From: Lutraria lutraria
Lineage: Eukaryota > Mollusca > Bivalvia > Venerida > Mactridae
Length of the DNA stretch: 64,000 nt
Assembly: GCA_964023205.1 (NCBI GenBank)
Contig: OZ026835.1
Span: forward strand, 13,040,414 to 13,104,413
Direction: 5' to 3'
Shown here: in pieces, positions 12,521 to 24,132 of the stretch
Numbering within the stretch: position 1 is the first letter of the stretch
Layout of the letters: every line of letters begins with the position of its first letter
The notes under the pieces: generated by a model
Database searches by the model: none
Told to the model about the DNA's origin: nothing
The model's input: the letters and a program-made list of their open reading frames with translations, nothing else
Translations under genes and position numbers: made by a program

Positions 12521-13679
12521 TAAAGTTCAATAGAGCGATAGGTATTTTCATTGAGGCACAGTAAATACCGTAAAAAAGTCCGCTTCAATTAAGACGTTGA
12601 AAAAGACGTCTTTTCAGTCTTTTGGCTCCATCTTAAACTCGAAATATACCGAAAAACGCACCGTAGATGATTAATTCTATATTTTTTTGTAATATGTGCA
12701 CTATATCTGATAATCTGTGAACATTTTAAGAAATGAAATTCAAAATACATTGTATGTATTTTACAAGCGTACGTTTTTATATCTTTCGCAGGAAATTGAA
12801 CCAGTGCACAGTCCTTTGATCAGGATTAGCTTCCCTTGACAATTATGATACAAGTCTCGGGTACTAATGTGAAGATAGTACATTCGTTCGAGACTGTACA
12901 CAGTGTGGATAATCCACGTGACTTTTGACGTCACAAATGGGTATTGCGGGAAACATTTTTTTTTTGCACATAACCAGGAGAAAAGAAGCTGTATTTTATT
13001 CTGATACTATTTTTTCATGACACATATGTGCATGCTAAGCGGGAAAATGTGTATGTTCCATGTATAGTTTTCATTTCTTTGTATTCTGTAACATTCGCGC
13101 CAATTGAGCGGAAAACCAGTGTATTTTTCAGTAAATTTTTCAGCCATTTAAAACCAAGAGCATATAAACCAGGAGTTCCAAATATTGTACAGCCATCATT
13201 TACAAAATGTTAAGTATTTAAATCTATGCTTTTTTCTGAAAGTAATTCTTAAAATAGCTTTAGTGAACAGTAACATAAACAAGTTATTGTACAAAATTTA
13301 ATACAATAACAAGATACAGCTCGTATCTATGTACGTAACCAGAGGCATATACATAGTATTACATGCAATCTAAGTCTCTGATTTACAAAATGTATGTAGA
13401 TTCATTCCAGAGATCTGCTCAGTACACGTACGAGTGCGTCAGTGATCAATGTTGATTATGATAAAACGAGTTAGTTTGTTTTAATTGTTGTCATAGCGCA
13501 AGCTAATTGATGTTTTACAAGAAGGTATCCTTTATTTAGATATGAATCCTGCTTGTATAATGCTACGATACAGGGAAACTGCATGGACGTCATGAAAGCA
13601 AACAAATTAACTTCTGCGCCGTCAAGTGACTCCATCATTTGCATTCACACGAATGGTACTTCGAGTACCTTATGTTTGT

Positions 13680-14160
13680 AGTATTGCACGATATCCTCGT
13701 GAGTCTTGCACTTAAGACTGTGTAAAGATTCCGAGTCTTGCCAAAAAAACAGCCATAACGTCGCTTCCTGGAAAGCAGACTATATTCCCCAGGGAAACGG
13801 CAAACATACTTTGCTGATAGAGTCAATGAAGCGGCGGAAATGAGTTTTGGGATAGACCACCAACAACTGAAATGCAAAGCAGCCCGTTTGGCCTCTACAG
13901 TGTTTTAAGTTGAAAGGATCCCTGGTGAAGATAGGGTCAATGCATTTTTAAAGAAGAATAACATTTCTTCACGGGCACAGGTAGCTCTTTTTACTGTCCG
14001 GGGTAGAATGCTAAACTGTCCGGTAGTCCACAAGTATTTCAAAGAACTGAACTGAACCCTTAGTTCTTTAATTGGGACTATTGGGCAAGTCAAATTGCGT
14101 ATGGAATATGGATGAAACGTCTGCATCATTAACATACAAGCCTACCAGAGTGTTAGCCTC
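13680..14160 (+). pseudogene. Decayed pogo/CENP-B-like N-terminal fragment
   Basis: Conceptual reading gives coding-like stretches (ADRVNEAAEMSFG, then a helix ending KCKAARLAS, then GEDRVNAFLKKNNISSRAQ) broken by an in-frame TAA and shifts. The order and spacing resemble the helix-turn-helix region of pogo/Tigger transposases (MGFG...LA, then W..F..R....S.R). A C-terminal pogo-like fragment lies at 34440-34958, across the Gypsy insertion, so both could come from one element. Weak similarity only; other decayed DNA-binding proteins are possible. Confidence 0.3.
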
Positions 14161-14164
14161 TATG

Positions 14165-14255
14165 GGTACAGTGTTCCCTCTCTTGAGCAACATTTTGCGG
14201 AGACCGGCAGATTGGTTGTTGTAGAGAGGGAGTTGTTGTAGAGAGGGAACAGTTT
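14165..14255. repeat. GAGAGGGAACA repeat fragment
   Basis: GTTCCCTCTCTTGAGCAAC at one end is approximately inverted by TTGTAGAGAGGGAACAG at the other. Related wording occurs near 15340-15385. Function unknown. Confidence 0.45.
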
Positions 14256-15590
14256 ATTACAGAAATCTGTATAGAACTGTATAGATGTATGTGTTTATAC
14301 ATGTATAATGCATATTGTGTATGTTTATATGCACTGAATCATTATACATGTTGTAAGTGTGTATAATTTCATTTATACAAAATACTGTACTTATTCATTT
14401 ATTCAATTGTTAATGTAAACAAATCAACTTCATATTTTTCGTTGGATTATGTTGTTTATATATGTGCACAAATGGACTTTAAATCCTGTGTATTGTCCAT
14501 GGCAGATTTATCAACTTTACTAAAAAAGTAACAAAAGAACACATGACAAACAAAGTAATGCAAGTCAACACAATTTTAATAATACATGTAGATAAATTTC
14601 AACTCATATATTATTTATTTGTTTTATATATTTTATCCTCGTATCAGTCAACTCTCGTAGTCTGCCATTAGCTCAGTCTTGTAACGCTTCTTACATTCCT
14701 GAAAAAAGAGGAAGGCATTTAATTAGGAAAGTTACGTATTGCTGCTCTAAAGTATAAAACTATAATGTTAAAGAGACTTTCTTCAAATCATGACAAATGT
14801 CATCAAACCAAACATTGCACGATACAACTTATACTTTTGCAGATGTGACTCTCGTCCACTTCACACCAAAACAGTTTGCATTGTTTAATGAATGTTAATG
14901 ATAACGAGTTGTTTTTAAATTTATTTTGCCAAGGGGCAATATAAAAATTATCACAAACAATTGAACATCTATGTAGAGTCCCCCGTGTAGTCACACAAGA
15001 ATAGCAACCCTTTGAAATAAAAAACACGTACCCGTCATGTGTGAAAAACAATCGACACCAACAAAAAACAAAGATCCATCCGTTAGTCCATAATCAGTTA
15101 GTCGTCTTTGTATACAAACACGCTCAAAATATGCCTACGGCGATTACACATTCCTGGTTCCTGTACAGTTAAATTTTAAACGCCCGAAGCGGAAACCAAC
15201 ACATGGTATAATGGGTTTCGGCGATTTCGGACTTTACCGATGTCGTTTGAGAGAGGTAATCTGCCGTACCGGTACGTACTTTCGACTGCCGTTATAAGGA
15301 GTTGTCGTTCCTTAGAGGTAAAATACGTTCAAATTGCAGGGGAGGAAAATGAAACGCCGTTGCAGAGAGGGAACCGTTGTATTCGAAAATACTAGTATCC
15401 AATGCCCAAATCCGCCTGCGACCTTGACCGATTCACCACCCACTCGATCGATCAATAGAATAATGTAAGTCAAAGCTAGATATACTTATTTCGATACTTG
15501 TTTACTTAATCTATAAAATACAATAGCATGCATCAGTATAATCAAAACCGTTCATTGCTGAATAAAACTCACGTTCATACATATTTCGTA
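14256..15590. other. Non-coding, no feature supported
   Basis: AT-rich sequence up to the Gypsy target site. Short open frames are not conserved or spliced in any way I can support. Confidence 0.45.
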
Positions 15591-15594
15591 CTTA

Positions 15595-16507
15595 TGTAAC
15601 CGGACGATTTGTAATGAGATTTGCTTCCGTGGTTTCAGTCGATCATGTGACTTTTCCCCCGCTCTTGTGGTCATTGCAGGACTTGATTTCTTTGTCTCAA
15701 GTCCACTCCTATTTAATGTGTTACGCTTCTGTGACTTTGCTGGCCATGTGAGTTTTCCCTCCCTCCATGCCATTGCAGACACTGATTCTTTTGTATGCAG
15801 TCAGGCATTAGGGATATTAAGAGATTTGGTATGTTCAGTTTGTGTATTCTTGTTTCTATGGTTTTTATTAAGACATTGTCTTGTCTAAATTACTTATCAG
15901 GATTGTTGACTCCAAGTATCTTTCTAAACTAAGAATTTAATCTGTTCTCTGATTTAAGCCTCATTATACAATTTCGGGAGTAGCCGGTACTTTGTTGTCT
16001 TTTCTGATTGTAACATCACCCTGTCATACTATTCACCTTTAACATATCTAAATTTGTAGAATACATGTAACAACAGCTGAACTAATACAAGTGAGAACGA
16101 AACACCTAATCCCATAGATTGGTGAGTAATATGTTTTGTGTATTATTTGTGTAGCACATGTATTTATTCATATTATATAACTAGGTATATTGTTGTAATG
16201 TATAATGTGTGTTACATTCTGTATGTAATGTAATATTTACATGTAATATTGATGATGACCGGCCACTAGTTACATTTATGTAATCATTATGTAAGTGTTA
16301 GTACATGCTATATTGTTGTTATAAAATACTTGTATGTTTATATATAATTTCAGGGTGTATGTAACAAATAAATACGACTCACCAGAAGTCATAGTTCACC
16401 AATATACTCGTAACCGTGAAAATAAATCTTTAATTGGAACTTAATAAACTCATTATTCTGTATCACCATTGGACAAATCGTTTACACGACAGACCCAAAA
16501 GGTAATA
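15595..16507 (+). repeat. Gypsy 5' LTR (913 bp)
   Basis: Matches 33522-34414 almost base for base; the main difference is about 20 bp near 15957-15975 absent from the 3' copy. A 73-codon open frame inside it is also present in the 3' LTR, and I see no reason to treat it as a gene. Confidence 0.93.
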
Positions 16508-16509
16508 AA

Positions 16510-16523
16510 TGGCGCCCAACGTG
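16510..16523 (+). other. Primer-binding site
   Basis: TGGCGCCCAACGTG begins two bases after the LTR end. It starts with TGG, as expected for pairing to a tRNA 3' CCA end; the tRNA species is not determined. Confidence 0.7.
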
Positions 16524-18359
16524 TTTTGGTGATTAATTGATAGTGAGAAGAAATCATACCTTCGTAGAGCTCTGGAACTTTAAATATTATTACGGAATCG
16601 GAAAAAACAATCTGAGGACAGATTCTACAAAGAAGAGGACAACACATGTATTATTAGGACATTTACTTCAGTTATTACTATTATTTTTGTGTAATTGTGA
16701 AATTATTGGACATTTAATATTAGTGGTCATATATATTCATGTTTACTATCATCTAGAGCGTGAGTACAATTTTATTGATAAATAATCATAAAATGCAGTC
16801 GCATCTTTCCCTGTTTAAATTTTGTTGAATGTATTTTAATATCTATGCATTTCTTGGTAATTTCTTATAAATATTATTACATCAAGTGACCGCAATTTGT
16901 GCTGTTTATCTATAAGTGTGTTTATTATAAGAACGTAAGTGGAATGCGAGATCATAACAGCATGCTACTAATTTGTACTAACTGTACATGCTTAACTATT
17001 CTCTAAATGGCTTTAAATGTTGTATCCTTCAGAAGGTTAATTTAACCTCTGACCTAAGTTTATAATAAGGTGATCCTATTCCCTTTTCGTAAACTAATAT
17101 CTTTTAACACATCTGTTCTCAACTGTTGTGGAGAAGGGAGCAGACGATGATTGATTGATTTATGTGTTCGGTGGTTCGTATCGCTGGATGAAACTAATGC
17201 TTATCTATGAGAACTGGGAACTACTTGATGGAATGTTTATACACTGCTTATTCTTTATGCAAATCTGGTCCATATCAGTGATTTTCATTGGTCGACATTA
17301 CTGGACGTTTGACCTAGAACTTTATCATATGTATCCATTCATTCATATGGAAAACTGAACAGCTGACGGGTTGTATATATTGATAGTACTTGAATGCTAT
17401 ATTGAGTTAGATCGTAGATAATCAGCATATAGTATTAAATAAGTAATTTGTAGATTTACTTATTTATCAGTTACATAGTTTATTGTAGTTAATAAAGTAG
17501 ATTATTTATAGCATTTCTATAATAAACCCAAAGCTGGTTTGTAAACAATACTACATTGAAGAACCCATACCATACGTACTGTTCAGTACATTGATAATTT
17601 ATTTATACTTGAGGAATATAATAATAGAAATAATTAAATCTCGATTATATATAAATTCTAACAATATGTTTAATCATACTTCAATCTGTAATTGTACTAG
17701 TGCACTGGTTATAAATTGAGGCTATTTGATTTTCCTTCACTTGAGGTACTGTTGAAAGTAAACATAAGGTGGATACACAATTTGAATATTGCAAAATACA
17801 ACTTAGTCAGTGGTATATGTACTGTACTTTAAATTAGAATTTAGGGAATATTTGTACATTGAAAACTGTTTTCTTTGTGGTTATTTTAAGTTTGATTGAT
17901 TTTTTAACTTAATTTTAGTGAAAAGTTCTAAATCAGTGAAAATGGTATACATGTATAAGTATGTTTTAGCTTAGATTTTATGCGTGTAATGAATATGAAC
18001 ATACATATTTATTGAAATTAATTAAAATAACAATTAATGACTTGCGCATATAACTGAAAGACATAAAATTATATTGAGAAAGAAAGAGAGATAGAGAGAG
18101 AGAGTAATTATATAATACTGTTATTATAAAATAATAGAAAAGGGTATTTTAAGTTTTACTGGAATAGTTGAAACTGTCATATACCTAGTGATTTGTTTAG
18201 ACACATTCGAAGTAAGGTCTATTATACAATAATAATTAAAAAAAAAAATACTTTAGTGTATAGAGAAATTAACTAAATTGATATAAAGGAAAATTAGGTT
18301 ACGTAAATTGTTTATGGTAAAATAAAGTTAATTGTGCATATAAGTATATACCTAGTGAA
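16524..18359 (+). other. Long Gypsy leader, non-coding
   Basis: About 1.8 kb between the primer-binding site and gag, AT-rich, with a purine tract (GAGA)n near 18078-18105. No coding segment seen. Unusually long for a Gypsy leader; it may include another old insertion. Confidence 0.5.
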
Positions 18360-19354
18360 ATGGCTACCGGAGAGGAAAATACTGTTATAGAAGACAATGA
18401 CAAACGGATACTCGATACTTGTAAGACCCTTGGATTAGAATGACCGGAGGATCTGATTCATTTGATCAAGAATCAAGCGAGAATTATTGATTCAATGGAG
18501 AGACCTCCTGAAAGAGAAAGACAAGGGCATTTTTATTTTCCTAAGCTGCCTTATTTCCATGGAGAAGATAACAAGGGTGATGTAGTCTGGGCTACCTTCA
18601 AGTTTGAAGTTGAGGCATTATTAGTAGAAGAGTTTTTCTGACGACCAAATGTTATTGGGAGTCAGAACGGCATTGAAAGGGAATGCGTGCGATGTCGTGC
18701 GGAGGCTTGGTACAGGTGTCAACATCCATACTGTAATGTGTAAGTTGGAAAGCACTTTTGGAAACATCGAAACCCAAGAAAGCATTTTAAAGAAATTTTA
18801 CTCTTGTGAGCAACAAAAGAATGAGTCAATATCATCATATGCATCCAGACTGGAGGAACTCTTTGCACAGGCGGTTGTGTTAGAAAGCATGAAGAGGGAT
18901 GACGACGAACAGTTAAAAAGGGTACTGTACATAGGCCTAAGAAAGGATATCAAACAACAAGCTTCGTACAAGAATGATACCATAAAAGATTATGATAAAT
19001 TTAAAATTGAACTAAGAAAAATTGAAGCAGACATGGTGGATCCAAAACAAGCAACAGATGTAAAAACATGTCAGTCAGCGGTGAAGGTAGACAGGGCAGA
19101 AAATAATGATATCAGTGAAGTTAAAGAATTACTTAAAAAACTGAATGAAAGAATAGATACCTTAGAACATCAGAGAAATAACAACCTAATTACAGAGATG
19201 GACACTTCAACAGGGGTAGAGGCAGCAGACCGGGTGGAGGATATACACCGAGAGGAAATTTCAGGGGTGGAAGAGGACAAGGCCCTACTAGACACACTAT
19301 AGGACCTTGCTTTAATTGTAACGAGGACGGCTACTTAGCAAGAAATTGCCCAAA
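18360..19354 (+). pseudogene. Gypsy gag, broken
   Basis: Starts ATGGCTACCGGAGAG and reads MATGEENTVIEDNDKR. An in-frame TGA at 18441 follows, the frame shifts near 18633 in a T run, and it then continues to 19302. A further shift near 19210 leads into an Arg-Gly-rich tail and a zinc knuckle CFNCNEDGYLARNC in which the usual His is Tyr. Gag forms the particle and the knuckle binds RNA. The ORF 18649-19302 (217 codons) has the SILKKFYSCEQQ...YASRLEEL pattern common to retrotransposon gag. Confidence 0.8.
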
Positions 19355-19698
19355 AGAATAAGTGCCCCAGTTGTGGGATCAAACAAGGGCACGACAAAGG
19401 AAGATCCCAGACTTATAGGAAACACCAATGAAGTAACAATTAACATTTTTGATATTGATGTCACGGCATTGTTAGACACTGGAAGCTGTGTTAGTGTCAT
19501 ATCAGATTCATTTTATAAGGAACATTTATCGAACATAGAAATTAATCCTCTACAAAATCTAATAACAATTGAATGTGCTGACGGAAAAGAGTTACCATAC
19601 CGAGGTTACATAGAAGCTGTGTTGTATAACTGTATGTTTATTTTTTATAATGTTCAGGAACGATAACCGTGGCTAGTTAGGTATTTTCGCTTCATTAT

Positions 19699-20222
19699 CA
19701 CACCGTATACCCCGAAGAGCCGAACACAGTTGCTCAGCCGAACACAGTTGTCGATAAATTTGACAGATTCACACGGCAGGTAAGTATCGGCTTAATTTAT
19801 AGTTATCTTGAAGGATCCGAATAAAACCAATCGTGTACATTTATTCGCTATTGAAAAAGGAATAAATACTCGAAATTGTGAGGAAAATCGTGCATTTTTA
19901 AGCGAGAAATCGCTAGAAATGTCTGCTAGTTTTTAAAGAAAACGCGTCATTTGATAATTCCTTATCCATAAATGCATGTTTTCACAAAAGTGAACCTTTT
20001 TAAAGATACCATCATTTACACCAATCTATTTTCTCTCAATATGCGAAATCCCAGCTTTTCATTCCTATTTTTCGCAGAAATATTGATGTATAAAGTCGAC
20101 ATGTCCTCGTATTTTTGAGAACGTCTAGCACAGTTTATTGTTAAACTTGCGAACCTCGAATACAGTTAGGACGTCAGATATGATAACGCTTAACACAGTC
20201 GCCGTACACTTCTTACAGCATC
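19699..20222 (+). repeat. Left long terminal inverted repeat with first exon
   Basis: 524 bp. Near the tip are two direct copies of GCCGAACACAGTTG (about 19719 and 19735). CACGGCAG|GTAAGT at 19779/19780 is a consensus splice donor pointing into the element. A promoter must lie at or outside the tip or within the first 80 bp; no TATA box is visible. Confidence 0.88.
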
Positions 20223-21181
20223 TTTTTCTAAACGTTTAATGTTAATAATTTGTACGAATATTTACTGATATTGATTTAGACCTAAAAGAAATCACAATTA
20301 CTTTACATATAGCATTTGGAAATGGATTCATTTTAAATATATAAATCAATTTAAGAGCGAATGCCAAGAATTGGTCTATACTATAGTATGTGAAGATATA
20401 TTTGGTAACCGGATTATATACGCACTGAAAATATTTATATACGGCGAATAACAGTCTTACAGGAGTGATGCAATTGTTCACAAAATTCTAGGCCCTGTTT
20501 ACTATTTATTTCATTACACTAAATACTAATATGTACGAGTACACCGCTTGGAAGAGGCCAGTATTTGGGCACTTTCCGGAACTTTTGAAAAATCATTGAA
20601 ATTATGTTTCCTAAAAAAAGATCTGAGTGAATTATATTGCTTTTCCCCTGGTTGCCTGTTGTTACCGTCCGTCTATCTGTCCGGTCTGTCACAGACCATT
20701 TCCGCTCCGTAACTCTTTGACCCCCTCGATTAGTACGTGTATATTGCTGTTAGTCAACTTTTAAAGTAGCAAGTATCTGTCACATGAAGGCTAAATAACT
20801 GACATAACGTATTAGGTGAATATATTCAGGTATAAATGCTTTCATGAATGAATAAAACTGCTTTTATGTACTAAGTATTAAATTTTAAATTATTAGACTT
20901 TGAGGATTGAAAGGATTAAAGTTTAGGGCTTTTACATGTCGAATTTAAGTAAATCATGTCATTCAATAGTTTTACAAAATTATCACTATAGCATGTTTCG
21001 TTTCATAACAAAATTTAATAAGAAAATTTCAATAACAGTTACTATGTTGTCAGTTCTCCGTGTAAAGTAGCTCATCAAAAGTTGTACATGAATAGACAAA
21101 ATAACATTTTCCCCAAAAATATATGTAGATGTTGTAATTCTGTCTGTTAATCTTTATTGTCATATTTATTTTGCTTTACAG
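20223..21181. other. Left intron of the long-inverted-repeat element
   Basis: Non-coding AT-rich sequence between the left inverted repeat and the zinc-finger exon. Would be spliced out if the inverted-repeat donor is used. Confidence 0.45.
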
Positions 21182-21536
21182 GTAGAAATTGTTAAATGGA
21201 TCCTCAAAAGAAGAAGAGTTTGCACTCCCAGACGGACCTTTGGATGGTTCGTTTGTTTCCGTTGGTGAAAGACAATTTGAGTGCAGCATATGTGGTCTCT
21301 CTTTTGGATCAAAATGTACATTGAAGACGTTGTACATGATGAGTCAAAGTTCAAATGTGGTAAATGCACCAGATTCTTTGAATCCGCCTCGGAACTGGAT
21401 AACCATAGAAAGTACAACACAACAAAAAGTTCTTATGTAATTCGTGCGGGAAGAATTTCGAAACCAAGAATGGTTTGAAACGCCATAGCCAATCCAGCAG
21501 AATGCAGCTTAAATTTGATCGCTGTAAAGCAGACTG
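21182..21536 (+). pseudogene. C2H2 zinc-finger protein, three one-base shifts
   Basis: The acceptor TTTGCTTTACAG ends at 21181; an ATG follows at 21196 (MDPQKK). Across three frames the reading gives an acidic leader (EEFALPDGPLDGSF), finger 1 (FECSICGLSF), finger 2 (FKCGKCTRFFESASELDNH) and finger 3 (FLCNSCGKNFETKNGLKRH), then a short basic tail and TGA at 21534-21536. All three frame changes are in the same direction (one base short each), at AAGAAGAAGAG, near TTGTACATG, and at CAAAAAG. Zinc fingers of this kind bind DNA or RNA; here it may have bound the element's ends. Either decay or assembly errors at short repeats could explain the shifts. Confidence 0.7.
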
Positions 21537-22227
21537 ATCAATTTATCTTTAAACTTCATATAATTATAATTTTGATGGCTATGTGATCACATTCCATTTA
21601 AAAAATTACTGAAATTACTTAACTGTTGTTTTTCACTCACACGCATATGCTCTTTATTTGCATTTTTTTGTTCTAAGACGAAGATGAGATACTGGTACAT
21701 ATTGCCTTTGTCACCATAACATGTACAATTTGCAGGAACAGATTATAATTTGTAATTATTTGACCATTATTTGAGTTTAGATATTCAAGGCTCAATATGT
21801 TTACTCATACGCATCGGAATATCGGGCAATTTACTTTTTCGACAAATACATTCACATAAAAAACAACCATGAGTGAACAGCATAAAATTTAATTGCTTAA
21901 CTTTACGTTGTGAATGAAGTCCAGTAAAGGCAGTGTTTTAGTAAAAGAACAAGTTATGTACACACAATCCATCCTACACATAAATACACAAATAGTGTTG
22001 TTAAATTGTTGTTGAATAAAACGTACATTACATGTATGAGTGCAAATAAAGGTATGTAATGTTTTGAAGAAAGACTAATCTTTGTGTGACTATATATTCC
22101 ATGATTATGATTGTATTTAGATGTGATAACATACATGTTCATACACATAGCTGAAACATGCATGAACATTTCGAACTTCGAAGTAAGAGCTTCTTGGAAA
22201 GTATAATCGTTTTGAACACTGAGCCCG

Positions 22228-22870
22228 TTAAATGTATATGTCTGTCAGTCCTTTACGGAGATGAGGTAAAATCTTCGACTCGTCACATGTGTGTGACTGT
22301 CTCACTCCTCTTTGTCTGTGTGCTGCTTGACTAGGGGATGAAACAAGACCCGACTTCCGTTTCTGCTTTCTACACAAACGAGCTTGTAAGTCAAAGAAGT
22401 GATCCCTGCAATGAAACAATGTAATGTATGTGTAACTGACAAAAGTATGTGTCAATTTTAAGGTTTCTCAGGCTGATTAAACTCAGTCACACATGAAAAT
22501 AAATGAAGCTGAGTATGACGATTTTTCAAACTATTTCAATTTAATCAAAATGCAGTTACAATTTCACTGATGGGCATTTCTTGTCACTCTTATAATTAAA
22601 CACGCTAACGTTCGAATTAATATTTGCTTTACTGATATGATTAATAACGTATTCATAGTGAAATATTGACGAAAACATGTTACTTAACCATATGTAGTTG
22701 TAAATATATTTGAATGAATAACTCGATTAGTGTAAAAAGTGGAACTAAGTACATGTAGTATTACTTACTCAATTTCAAGCATTAGTTCATTTTCATCACT
22801 ACCTCCGCATGGCGTATCATATACAACGTCTGGGTACACCGGTGCTCGACTTGTCTTCATATAGAATGAC
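22228..22870 (-). CDS. Small basic protein, 89 aa, two coding exons
   Basis: Acceptor CATGGCAG at 22872-22871, then exon 22870-22769 with ATG at 22860 (MKTSRAPVYPDVVYD), donor GTAAGT, acceptor CATTGCAG, exon 22405-22228, ending TAA. The phases join (92 + 178 nt = 90 codons with stop). The N-terminal third is acidic (GGSDENELMLEIED); the rest is basic with CRKQKRKSG, a plausible nuclear signal, and ends LRKGLTDIYI. No family recognised. It is fully open, unlike the zinc-finger gene opposite. The untranslated first exon is probably in the right inverted repeat (23930-23850). It could be an accessory factor for transposition or an exon captured from the host. Confidence 0.6.
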
Positions 22871-23406
22871 CTGCCATGAAAAGCAATATGTGACATAAAA
22901 AGCATATAATACAGTACAGCCTGTCAGGAGCAAACACACCTTTAAAATGTAGACAGGTTGTTGGGGGTGCTTTGTTATGGAGTAGTTTTGTGTTACATCA
23001 TTTAAGCAAAGTGAAAAAATCTGCGGCAAATCAAGAGTATCACACCTACATGTATATGTTTCACTTTTCAAACGAAGAATGTCTTTCAGTCATAGCATAT
23101 ACAGTGTAACCTCCATGAACGGTCACCTCCGTATCACGCGGCATCTATATACAAATGTACATGTATATTCGTCTGAACAATTCAGCGACTATATACTCAG
23201 GTTTCAGGACGCACAAAAGTGTATGACTAAAACATAGTATCTAAGGCAGTTTTCATATAGTTTTTCTACCACAAAAATTGTACATTTATACAACGTATTA
23301 GTCGCACTTCATTTGGTCTTAGGTCGATAGTATTATATCCATTTTGTAAAATGTATGTACGTATAACACAGATAATCGACAATTTTTGGTTTAAAAGTCT
23401 AAAAAG

Positions 23407-23930
23407 GATGCTGTAAGAAGTGTACGGCGACTGTGTTAAGCGTTATCATATCTGACGTTCTAACTGTATTCGAGGTTCGCAAGTTTAACAATAAACTGTG
23501 CTAGACGTTCTCAAAAATACGAGGACATGTCGACTTTATACATCAATATTTCTGCGAAAAATAGGAATGAAAAGCTGGGATTTCGCATATTGAGAGAAAA
23601 TAGATTGGTGTAAATGATGGTATCTTTAAAAAGGTTCACTTTTGTGAAAACATGCATTTATGGATAAGGAATTATCAAATGACGCGTTTTCTTTAAAAAC
23701 TAGCAGACATTTCTAGCGATTTCTCGCTTAGAAATGCACGATTTTCCTCACAATTTCGAGTATTTATTCCTTTTTCAATAGCGAATAAATGTACACGATT
23801 GGTTTTATTCGGATCCTTCAAGATAACTATAAATTAAGCCGATACTTACCTGCCGTGTGAATCTGTCAAATTTATCGACAACTGTGTTCGGCTGAGCAAC
23901 TGTGTTCGGCTCTTCGGGGTATACGGTGTG
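23407..23930 (-). repeat. Right long terminal inverted repeat with first exon
   Basis: Mirror copy of 19699-20222. Its donor falls at 23850/23849 on the minus strand, again CACGGCAG|GTAAGT. It supplies the presumed untranslated first exon of the minus-strand small-protein gene. Confidence 0.88.
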
Positions 23931-24132
23931 ATTATCCTTTTCGCTATTTTATTTTCTTGGAGGCACTAAAAACAACATCGGCGGCGAAGCACATGGTATT
24001 TTTTCTCTTTGGAGCCTTGTCGAACTATAATTTTGTCACGATAATAAACCTCGGACAAACAAATAGCCTTTCGTCTTGGTACAGTGACGAAATTAGTTGG
24101 CAACGGCGTATCCTATCTTCGACAGCTAGATC

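Larger units (their letters stand above)
10993..13559. other. Intergenic region upstream of TDRKH
   Basis: No coding segment supported. Contains a second SINE head (11524), a short CpG-rich patch near 12205-12230 (CGTCCCGCGCGTCCCGTAACGG) that could mark the TDRKH promoter or an untranslated first exon, and a palindrome at 12491. Confidence 0.4.
19699..23930. mobile_element. 4.23-kb DNA element with 524-bp inverted repeats, 5-bp TSD
   Basis: It begins CACACCGTATACC and ends with the exact inverse. ATTAT is duplicated at 19694-19698 and 23931-23935, and the uninterrupted 3' LTR of the host BEL gives the empty site. The inverted repeats 19699-20222 and 23407-23930 are collinear and differ at about two or three positions. 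Each contains a 5' splice donor 81 bp from the tip, facing inward. Inside are a plus-strand zinc-finger gene (broken) and a minus-strand 89-aa gene (intact); no recognisable transposase. A 5-bp duplication with CAC-starting ends recalls Transib/RAG-like or Chapaev-like elements, but this is not proof of class. Probably non-autonomous. Confidence 0.92.

Noticed and set aside
15667..15888. 73-codon open frame, repeated at 33593-33814
   Set aside because: It is simply the same stretch in both Gypsy LTRs; no splice context or conserved domain.
19699..23930. Polinton/Maverick element
   Set aside because: Ends are not AG...CT, the duplication is 5 bp rather than 6, and there is no polymerase B, integrase, ATPase or capsid gene.
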